From assembly GCA_002392405.1 (NCBI GenBank), contig DGGY01000024.1, positions 1-64,000 of the forward strand: a stretch of 64,000 bases of DNA. The letters are read 5' to 3'. The first letter of the stretch is position 1. Each line of letters opens with the position of its first letter. The position numbers were made by a program, and so were the translations under genes. The notes under the pieces are model-generated. The model searched no databases, was not told where the DNA came from, and saw only the letters and a program-made list of their open reading frames with translations. This DNA comes from Treponema sp. UBA3862 (lineage in GTDB: Bacteria > Spirochaetota > Spirochaetia > Treponematales > Treponemataceae). Positions 17,029 through 23,046 of this stretch are shown here, piece by piece.

Positions 17029-17649
17029 TTAAAGATTTTTGAGAATGTTTTTTATCTGTAAAGCAGCCTTTCCGCGGTGGGAAATTCTGTTCTTTTCATC
17101 TGCTGTTAAATCTGCGATTGTTTTTCCGTATTCAGGAAGATAGACAATCGGATCATACCCGAAACCGCCTGTTCCTGACTGCTTATTTATGTCATCGAGC
17201 AGAACGCCTTCGAAGGTTTCCTGAACAACATAAAACCTTTCTTCATTAAGCATTAAAACCATGGCACATACATAAAAACAGCTTCTGTCAGTGCTTTTTG
17301 TATCATTGAGCTGCTTAATTAAGTTTATGTTCTGTTCTTCCTGGCTCATTTTATGACCGTCGGGATAACCTTTCATAAACTCAGGACCTGCATATCTTGA
17401 AGAATAGATTCCCGGTGCGTTGTTTAATGCCTTTACGCAGATTCCTGAATCATCTGCGATTACCGGTTCTTTTATCAGTCTGTAAAGTTCTCTTGCCTTA
17501 ATAAGAGAGTTTTCATAGAAAGTAGTGCCTGTTTCTTCAGGATCAAATGTAATACCTTTGTCTGAAGGAATTAAAATCTCCATATCACTTAGGATTTCCT
17601 GCATTTCTTTCTGTTTGTGTCTGTTGCCTGTTGCTAAAAATAATCTCAT
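17029..17649 (-). CDS. rdgB: RdgB/HAM1, non-canonical purine NTP pyrophosphatase
   Basis: Hydrolyses dITP, XTP and ITP to monophosphates to keep them out of DNA and RNA. The family start MRLFLATGNRHKQKEM is at 17649, giving 206 residues; the frame extends 12 codons upstream without better SD, so the start is uncertain. Motifs seen: ATGNRHK, IADDSGI with APGIYSSRYAG, GFGYDPI and SHRGKA, covering the substrate and Mg sites. It lies 42 bp after the sigma-like gene and upstream of flaB, whose own promoter follows the rdgB stop. Confidence 0.93.
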   Translation of the reverse strand: MRLFLATGNRHKQKEMQEILSDMEILIPSDKGITFDPEETGTTFYENSLIKARELYRLIKEPVIADDSGICVKALNNAPGIYSSRYAGPEFMKGYPDGHKMSQEEQNINLIKQLNDTKSTDRSCFYVCAMVLMLNEERFYVVQETFEGVLLDDINKQSGTGGFGYDPIVYLPEYGKTIADLTADEKNRISHRGKAALQIKNILKNL

Positions 17650-17691
17650 GTTCACAAATATACCCCAAATTTTAATCTCATACAATTAAAG

Positions 17692-18606
17692 TTATTTATC
17701 CTTTTCACCGCTGCCGGGTAACGGGCCTTCCGGAAAATCAATGAATGGGTATAGTGTCTTTCTTTTTTTCTTATGATTCAGATAAAAAGAAACCTGCCTG
17801 TGTTTTATTCCGGTCACTTTTGAGATTTCGATTGTGGTAGGTGAAGCAGAATGTCTGTGAAGAAGTTCTTCGTTAATTTTTTTCCAGTTTGCTGTATGTG
17901 ACATGAATTTCTCAAAGATAAAATCATAGGAAACTGAGGAGTTTTCAAGACGGGAAAGTTCATAAAGAAATTTCTTGTGGTAGAAGAAAGCCTTGTTTCT
18001 TTTTTCGATTATTTTTTTACGGTTGAGGGATTTTTTTCCGGTCAGTTTTTTAAGCTTTTCTATTTGTGTTTTAAAAAGATTTCTGTCGATTCCTAAAAAA
18101 TCACAGATATTGTTCATTGTGTCTTCTTCAAGTTCGTTGACGGCACGGCAGGCACAGATGTGGACAAAAGTTTTTATGATTTCCTGCTGCTTTTTTGTGA
18201 AAGTGGACAGTGTTTCTTTTAATAGTTCGATTTTTTCCTTTTTTGTGACTGGAATAAACGTCTCTGAAATTGAATCATATTCAGTTGCAATCTGGTCACA
18301 GATACAGTTGTCTCCAGCCGCACGGTTTAAAATACGGGGGATCCAGGAATTGAGGTTCCTTTTTATGCAGGTTCTTACATAAAAGAAAAAATCGATTTCT
18401 CCCTGTCTGAAGTTTTTAATTAATCCTTCAAAACTTGAGGACATCCACATCAGAAAATCGCTTTTCTGATCTTCCGTAAGTCCTTTAAGACCGTACAGAA
18501 CTGGTCTCTGGTAGATGTCAGACCATAATTCATTCTTAGCGTCGGCAAGGTCAATTTTGCCTTCCTTGACGAGTAACGGCAGTTCACTGATTTTGATAGT
18601 GCTCAT
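17692..18606 (-). CDS. Unknown protein with sigma-factor-like and HTH features
   Basis: A 304-residue basic protein I cannot name. Residues about 25-95 (LWSDIYQRPVLYGL, then FLMWMSSSFEGLIKNF and FFFYVRTCIKRNLNSW) follow the pattern of sigma-70 region 2: paired helices with an F-x-x-Y-V-x-x-C/I-x-x-N ending. Residues about 130-190 (FTKKQQEIIKTF with ICDFLGIDRNLFKTQIEKLKKL) look like a region-4-type helix-turn-helix, and about 255-285 (TTIEISKVTGIKHRQVSFYLNHKKKRK) a second HTH. A divergent sigma-like or DNA-binding regulator is an inference. It is preceded by two tandem copies of a repeat whose end supplies the SD AGGAGG, only 4 bases from the ATG. Confidence 0.55.
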   Translation of the reverse strand: MSTIKISELPLLVKEGKIDLADAKNELWSDIYQRPVLYGLKGLTEDQKSDFLMWMSSSFEGLIKNFRQGEIDFFFYVRTCIKRNLNSWIPRILNRAAGDNCICDQIATEYDSISETFIPVTKKEKIELLKETLSTFTKKQQEIIKTFVHICACRAVNELEEDTMNNICDFLGIDRNLFKTQIEKLKKLTGKKSLNRKKIIEKRNKAFFYHKKFLYELSRLENSSVSYDFIFEKFMSHTANWKKINEELLHRHSASPTTIEISKVTGIKHRQVSFYLNHKKKRKTLYPFIDFPEGPLPGSGEKDK

Positions 18607-18610
18607 CTTT

Positions 18611-18675
18611 CCTCCTTAAGAAACTCCGCGTTAGCGGTCGCGCCTCCTTATGAAACTCCGCGTTAGCGGTCGTGC
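18611..18675 (-). repeat. Two tandem copies of a dispersed repeat ending in a Shine-Dalgarno
   Basis: Copies at 18642-18611 and 18675-18643 share, on the minus strand, CGACCGCTAACGCGGAGTTT followed by C-T/A-T-AAGGAGG. The inner copy provides the ribosome binding site of the gene at 18606. A third copy precedes the gene at 60707. The rest of the 376-bp gap (18607-18982) holds a small hairpin TGCAG/CTGCA (18674-18690), a 12-bp palindrome AAACTGCAGTTT (18711-18722), a promoter candidate and the nrnA terminator. Confidence 0.75.
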
Positions 18676-18779
18676 AGGGAGGAGTCTGCAAGAACCGTGC
18701 CAGATTATAAAAACTGCAGTTTAAAGCTTAAATCCTGCGTTTTGCAGCGGAATCAGACATTGTTAAAGCAAAAAATGAA

Positions 18780-18809
18780 AATATAAAATGAAAAATACAT
18801 AAGGTGCAA
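18780..18809 (-). promoter_or_regulatory. Possible promoter of the sigma-like gene
   Basis: Minus strand TTGCAC (18809-18804), 18-base spacer, TATATT (18785-18780). The leader to 18606 would be about 165 nt and include both repeat copies. Confidence 0.4.
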
Positions 18810-18904
18810 AAGATTTTTATTATTTTTTAAGAAAACCTGTAAAAATACAGCGGGATTAAGGAGAAATTAGTATTATCTGATTAAAAACTAACATTAAATA
18901 AAAA

Positions 18905-18945
18905 TAAAAAATAAAAACTGACAGAAAAATAACAGTTTCTGTCAG
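18905..18945 (-). terminator. Terminator of nrnA
   Basis: Minus strand CTGACAGAAA (18945-18936) pairs perfectly with TTTCTGTCAG (18927-18918), followed by TTTTTATTTTTT. Confidence 0.8.
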
Positions 18946-18982
18946 CTTTACAAACTTAAGAAATAAAAAAAAATAATTTTTT

Positions 18983-19963
18983 TTACAAAACTTTGCTGAA
19001 TTCTTTTTTGATTTCTGTGATGAGGTTTTCTACTTTTCCCTGGCAGCTGAAACCTGCGGCGTTTTTGTGTCCGCCCCCGTCAAATTTTGCTGCAATTGCA
19101 CTTACATCGCAGTCTTTTCTTGAGCGAAGTCCTCCGGTACATGAAAACTCTGTATCCTGTCTTAAAAAAGCGACGGCTTCTACACCTTCTGCTGAAAGAA
19201 GAAGTGAATACAGTGAGTCACTGTCCCTGCCTTCCTGACCGTATTTTTTCGTATCTTCAAGGGTTTCGTATGTAATGACAAGTTTATTGTTGCAGTATCT
19301 TTCTGCTTTTGAAAGGAGAATGCCTAAAAGCTTTCTTGTTGAATAAGGTCTGCCTCCTGTGATTTTGTCATACATTGTTCTTGGATTTACACCTGCCTTT
19401 ACAAGACGCGCTGTCTGAGTGAAAACGTTCTCTGAATCTGTTCCAAGAAAGCGGAACCAGCCTGTATCTGTGCTCTGACCAAAGAATATGTAAGAAGCAG
19501 CTTCTTCATCAAGTTCACCAATAACTTTTTCATATATCTGCTGGACAATACAACATGCAGCAGGGGCAGAAGAATCAATGATAGAAGTGTCTGTTTCTAA
19601 AGCAGTAAGATGATGGTCAATTATGAACGTATCAAGACCTTTTAATTCTGCTTCAAGTTCACCGAGCCTTTTTAATTCTGAACAGTCTACAATGATAAGT
19701 CCTGTCTTTTTTCTTTCAGGCTTACTTAAAAACTGCGGTTCTTTTGAAAAATACTTTTCAAATTCACTGATTTCATTTCGTTTGAAAGGACCTTCATTTA
19801 GGAGCTGAAATTCAAGGTTTAGTTTTTTTAATATGCAGCTTACTGCAAGGCTGCTTGAAACACAGTCTCCGTCAGGTTCTTTGTGGCCTGCAATAAAGAA
19901 AAAATCATGAGTGTTTAAAAAGTTTTTGAAAGATTCAATTTGTCTGTCTGAAACGGTTTTCAT
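18983..19963 (-). CDS. nrnA: DHH/DHHA1 phosphoesterase, NrnA-type nanoRNase / pAp phosphatase
   Basis: NrnA degrades short oligoribonucleotides and dephosphorylates pAp; some relatives cleave cyclic dinucleotide breakdown products. The 326-residue protein has GHKEPDGDCVSSSLA (about 22-36, DHH motif I), IIVDCSE (motif II), IIDHH (about 115-119, motif III) and the DHHA1 signature GGGHKNAAGF near the C terminus. With cdaA in the same window a role in clearing pApA is possible but not shown. Own terminator downstream. Confidence 0.88.
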   Translation of the reverse strand: MKTVSDRQIESFKNFLNTHDFFFIAGHKEPDGDCVSSSLAVSCILKKLNLEFQLLNEGPFKRNEISEFEKYFSKEPQFLSKPERKKTGLIIVDCSELKRLGELEAELKGLDTFIIDHHLTALETDTSIIDSSAPAACCIVQQIYEKVIGELDEEAASYIFFGQSTDTGWFRFLGTDSENVFTQTARLVKAGVNPRTMYDKITGGRPYSTRKLLGILLSKAERYCNNKLVITYETLEDTKKYGQEGRDSDSLYSLLLSAEGVEAVAFLRQDTEFSCTGGLRSRKDCDVSAIAAKFDGGGHKNAAGFSCQGKVENLITEIKKEFSKVL

Positions 19964-19989
19964 TTTTAGTCCTGAAGCGGTAAGGATAT

Positions 19990-20021
19990 AAAAAAGAGCC
20001 GTCAGATTACGGCCCTTTTTT
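19990..20021 (-). terminator. Terminator after the secreted 147-residue protein
   Basis: Minus strand GGGCCGT, loop AATCTG, ACGGCTC (one G-U), followed by TTTTTT. Preceded by A residues, so it may work on both strands. Confidence 0.75.
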
Positions 20022-20030
20022 TTAGTAAAT

Positions 20031-20051
20031 GCAGCGCATGGATGCGCTGTT
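20031..20051. repeat. Second copy of the GCAGCGCA-N-GGATGCGCTGTT hairpin repeat
   Basis: GCAGCGCATGGATGCGCTGT plus T. It differs from 196-216 by one base in the loop. Minus strand loop is TCCA. It sits just after the stop of the gene at 20067. Confidence 0.7.
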
Positions 20052-20066
20052 CAGTAAAGCATAACT

Positions 20067-20510
20067 TTAGTAAACAATATCAAAAGTATCTTTGCTTGCG
20101 TCTACCTGAACATTGCTGTCTGCAACTCCCCATACAGGATCAGCACGGCTTACAGGCATTGTAAGAACAACCTGATCAAATTCTCCGCCGCGGTAGAATA
20201 CTGTCATATAAGGTGACATTCCGGTAGAAAGGCTGCGGAAAGCGAGCTTTCGTGGCTTTTCTTTGTACCATCTTTTTGGAATGGCAATATTTCCAACTTC
20301 TCTGTGTCCTTTTGCATACATAACAATGTAAGCGTCTTTCTGATCAAGAACCTTGTAAACAGTTACATTTCTGTAAGACATGTTAGATTCCTGGAAAGGA
20401 TATTTGTAAACAGGTTCTGCCTTATTCTGATTTTCATCAGCTGTAACTGTAAATACAGCTCCTGTCAGAAGAAGAGCAGTCATTAAAGCAGCAAAAAGTG
20501 ATTTTTTCAT
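20067..20510 (-). CDS. Secreted protein of unknown function
   Basis: A 147-residue product with a clear signal peptide (MKKSLFAALMTALLLTGAVFTVTA, cut after about residue 24 at TADEN). The mature 120 residues are rich in beta-forming residues, Tyr and Arg, with the pair of phrases YRNVTVYKVLDQKDAYIVMY and GMSPYMTVFYRGGEFDQVVL. I do not recognise the family. It starts 20 bp after argF and ends at a strong terminator, so it is probably co-transcribed with argF, although the two have no obvious link. Confidence 0.8.
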   Translation of the reverse strand: MKKSLFAALMTALLLTGAVFTVTADENQNKAEPVYKYPFQESNMSYRNVTVYKVLDQKDAYIVMYAKGHREVGNIAIPKRWYKEKPRKLAFRSLSTGMSPYMTVFYRGGEFDQVVLTMPVSRADPVWGVADSNVQVDASKDTFDIVY

Positions 20511-20530
20511 TTTATTATCTCCTGATGACT

Positions 20531-21481
20531 TTAAATAAGTGCCAGCATAATTGCCTTGATTGTATGCTTACGGTTTTCTGCTTCGTCCCAGACTTTGCTC
20601 TGTGGACTTTCGAAAACTTCTTCGGTCACTTCCTGTCCTGTAACGGCCGGCAGACAGTGCATGAAGATTGTTTCTCTTTTGCCTGTTGCAGCCATAAGGG
20701 CTGAATTTACCTGATAAGGTGTAAGCAGACGGGTTCTTTCTTCCTTGAGTGCTTCTTCACCCATGGAAACCCATACATCAGTATAAAGGCAATCTGCTCC
20801 TTTTACAACAGAAATATCGTCAGAAATTTCAATTTTAGCACCGCTTTCTTTTGCAAACGGTTCACAGATTTCCTGTATGTCTTTAGGCGGGAAAAGTTCC
20901 TTTGGTGCATATATTGCAAAGTCGATTCCGAGTTTTGCAGAGATAATCATAAGGGAACGCGCAACATTGTTACGGCCGTCTCCGCAGAATACCCATTTAA
21001 GGCCTTTGAGTTTTCCAAAATTTTCTTTAAGGGTCATTATATCTGCAAGTGCCTGTGTAGGGTGAAAATCATCTGTAAGGCCGTTGATTACAGGAATTCC
21101 TGAATATTCTGCAAGCTGCTTTACGTGTTCCTGTTTAAATCCGCGGAACTCAATTGCACTGAACATTCTTCCAAGAACGCGGGCTGTATCTTTTACAGTT
21201 TCCTTTCCGCCAAGCTGAATGTCCTGAGTGGACATGAATACAGGATGTCCGCCTTCTTCTCCAAATGCTGTTTCAAAAGAAGAACGTGTTCTTGTTGAGC
21301 GTTTTTCAAAAATAAGGGCGATTGTTTTGCCTAAAAAACGCTGGTGTACTTCACCTTTATGAGCCTGTTTTTTAACGAGGAAAGCGTAATCTAAGAACTT
21401 TAAGATTTCATCCGGAGTATAATCAATCCAGGTTAAGAGGGAGCGGCCCTTGAATGGTGTTTTGAATTTTTCTGCCTTCAT
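20531..21481 (-). CDS. argF: Ornithine carbamoyltransferase
   Basis: Transfers the carbamoyl group between carbamoyl phosphate and ornithine/citrulline, in arginine synthesis or, in reverse, in the arginine deiminase pathway. The 316-residue protein has the carbamoyl-phosphate motif STRTRSSFE (about 53-61), HPTQ, DVWVSMGEE and the HCLPA loop that binds ornithine. Start ATG 21481 is preferred over the GTG at 21490 because GGAG lies 11 bases ahead of the ATG and only two from the GTG. No other arg or arc gene is in the window, so biosynthetic versus catabolic use is open. Confidence 0.92.
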   Translation of the reverse strand: MKAEKFKTPFKGRSLLTWIDYTPDEILKFLDYAFLVKKQAHKGEVHQRFLGKTIALIFEKRSTRTRSSFETAFGEEGGHPVFMSTQDIQLGGKETVKDTARVLGRMFSAIEFRGFKQEHVKQLAEYSGIPVINGLTDDFHPTQALADIMTLKENFGKLKGLKWVFCGDGRNNVARSLMIISAKLGIDFAIYAPKELFPPKDIQEICEPFAKESGAKIEISDDISVVKGADCLYTDVWVSMGEEALKEERTRLLTPYQVNSALMAATGKRETIFMHCLPAVTGQEVTEEVFESPQSKVWDEAENRKHTIKAIMLALI

Positions 21482-21508
21482 ATTTACCACATCTCCTTGA
21501 AAAATGAC

Positions 21509-21536
21509 AAAAGCCAGCCGTTAACGACTGGCTTTT
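21509..21536 (-). terminator. Terminator after tRNA(CAT)
   Basis: AAAAGCCAG (21509-21517) pairs with CTGGCTTTT (21528-21536), 9 bp, 10-base loop, in the gap between the tRNA and argF. Confidence 0.65.
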
Positions 21537-21545
21537 GAGTGCTTA

Positions 21546-21618
21546 TAGGGGCAATAGGACTTGAACCTATGACATACGGAATATGAGTCCGGTGTTCTAC
21601 CAGCTGGACTATGCCCCC
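21546..21618 (-). tRNA. tRNA(CAT), elongator Met or lysidine-type Ile
   Basis: A 73-nt cloverleaf with acceptor GGGGGCA/TGCCCCT, so the first pair is G1-U72, and discriminator A. Anticodon loop CTCATAT gives CAT. The anticodon stem lacks the three G-C pairs of initiator tRNA, so it is not tRNA-fMet. Elongator Met and Ile2 cannot be separated by eye. Confidence 0.85.
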
Positions 21619-21631
21619 ATGAGATTTTTCT

Positions 21632-21660
21632 AATTTATCAGAATCTGAATTTTCAGTCAA
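21632..21660 (-). promoter_or_regulatory. Promoter of tRNA(CAT)
   Basis: Minus strand TTGACT (21660-21655), 17-base spacer, TAAATT (21637-21632), 13 bp before the tRNA. Confidence 0.55.
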
Positions 21661-21708
21661 GTATTAAAGTGCACGTTTTGAAAAAAAATCGGAGAAAGTT
21701 TTGCCGGA

Positions 21709-22434
21709 TTATCTCAAAACAGCGCCTTTTATAAAAGTTTTTGCGTATTCAACGAGTTCTAAAGCTTCGGTATCGGAATAAGGCTTTAAGGAATTAAAAA
21801 GAGGGTCAAGACAGTTGTCGTTTCTAAAGTGTGCAAACTGCCAGGATGCATCCTCGGGTAAAATCGATGCTATTGCTTTTATGTCTTCCTTTTTTACCAG
21901 GAGGGGTACAAGAACTGTACGGAATTCCCTTGCATCTTTCGGGTATCCGCTTATTATTTTGACCGATTCTTTTAATACTTTTGAGTAATCCGTTTTATCC
22001 TGAAGGTTTGAAGCATTCAACAGGTTATGATAGTTTGCAGGATTTGTTTTAATATCCATTGCAATAAAATCTGGTTTTGTCTGGGGATTGTTTATAAGTT
22101 CTTTAAGAAGTTCCGGAAGAGTCCCGTTTGTATCAAGTTTAACTTTATAGCCCAGTTCTTTTGCCTTTCGGATTATTGTTTTTGCGTCAGGATTCAGAAG
22201 GGCTTCTCCGCCTGAAACAACAACTCCTTCAAGTACATTTTTGCGTTTTTCCAGGTGTGCTGTGATTTCATCAAGGGTTACAAGTTCACTTTCATCTGCG
22301 CTGTCATTAACAAGCGGTCCGTTATAGCAGTAGGGGCAGCGCAGATTACAGTGCTTTAAAAAAATTGTGGCGCATATCATGCCCGGATAATCTACGAGAG
22401 ATGTTTTGACAAGTGCGCCTGTTTTTAAATTCAT
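21709..22434 (-). CDS. nrdG: NrdG-type radical SAM activase of anaerobic ribonucleotide reductase
   Basis: Uses a [4Fe-4S] cluster and S-adenosylmethionine to place the glycyl radical on the class III reductase. The 241-residue protein opens with GALVKTSLVDYPGMICATIF and carries CNLRCPYC (about 29-36), the C-x3-C-x2-C cluster motif, then VVSGGEALL and DTNG, both radical SAM features. It is longer than short NrdG forms and belongs to the group often annotated as anaerobic RNR activating protein. Last gene of the nrdR-nrdD-22460 operon, 25 bp after the glycyl-radical gene. Confidence 0.9.
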   Translation of the reverse strand: MNLKTGALVKTSLVDYPGMICATIFLKHCNLRCPYCYNGPLVNDSADESELVTLDEITAHLEKRKNVLEGVVVSGGEALLNPDAKTIIRKAKELGYKVKLDTNGTLPELLKELINNPQTKPDFIAMDIKTNPANYHNLLNASNLQDKTDYSKVLKESVKIISGYPKDAREFRTVLVPLLVKKEDIKAIASILPEDASWQFAHFRNDNCLDPLFNSLKPYSDTEALELVEYAKTFIKGAVLR

Positions 22435-22459
22435 ATTTTGTATTTATTTTTAATTTTTG

Positions 22460-23002
22460 TTATGCAACAACAGCCAGTGGTGCAAGTACAGCTTTGATTT
22501 CTTCCACACTGTGACCGCGTCCGATTTCAGAACCGTCTGATGCATAGAAAATTACTGTAGGTGCAGAGAAAACGCCTTTTAAGGCAGCTTCCCTTAAGCC
22601 TGCGTCTGTATCTACATCGATTATTGAACCTTCCATAGATACTTCTGCCATATAGGCTTTTACAGGAGGGCAGTTAGGACAGGTTTTTCTCATAAAGAAC
22701 TGATAACTTGTTGCAGAAGCTGATGATAAAGCATCACCTGTTTTTACTTCTGTTTTTTCGTGATTTACAGTAACAGTTGTGTTCATCGGGCGGGATTCGT
22801 CATAACTGTCATTTACTGTAAAGAGACGGCGGTTATTGAATTCATCGCGCTTTCCTTTGTTCCAGTTGCGTACTGCACGGTAGTAGCCTACGATACGTGC
22901 GTAAACTTCTGTTTCAGTTCCGTGAACATCATTGAGTTCTGCTTTTACTGCTTCAATTTCTGCGTCAATCTGCTCAAGTGTTCTTTTTACTTTTTCTGCC
23001 AT
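22460..23002 (-). CDS. Separate glycyl-radical domain of class III RNR fused to a glutaredoxin-like domain
   Basis: Residues 33-63 (VYARIVGYYRAVRNWNKGKR and so on) are the glycyl-radical signature normally found at the C terminus of NrdD; Gly39 in RIVGYYR would carry the radical. Before it, residues 4-26 form a probable coiled coil. After a linker, residues 99-180 look like a thioredoxin-fold domain with CPNC (Cys108, Cys111) and a cis-proline motif SAPT near 148. The neighbouring NrdD ends just before where this domain should be, so the enzyme seems to be two chains, with a reductant domain built in. It has its own SD (GGGAG) and a 44-bp gap from nrdD, so a simple frameshift does not explain it. 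Confidence 0.85.
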   Translation of the reverse strand: MAEKVKRTLEQIDAEIEAVKAELNDVHGTETEVYARIVGYYRAVRNWNKGKRDEFNNRRLFTVNDSYDESRPMNTTVTVNHEKTEVKTGDALSSASATSYQFFMRKTCPNCPPVKAYMAEVSMEGSIIDVDTDAGLREAALKGVFSAPTVIFYASDGSEIGRGHSVEEIKAVLAPLAVVA

Positions 23003-23046
23003 TTTGTTTCTCCCACTTTATATATTTATTAATTATTGGTTTAGTT

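Noticed and set aside
21546..21618. Initiator tRNA
   Set aside because: No run of three G-C pairs in the anticodon stem and no unpaired 1-72 position of the initiator type.
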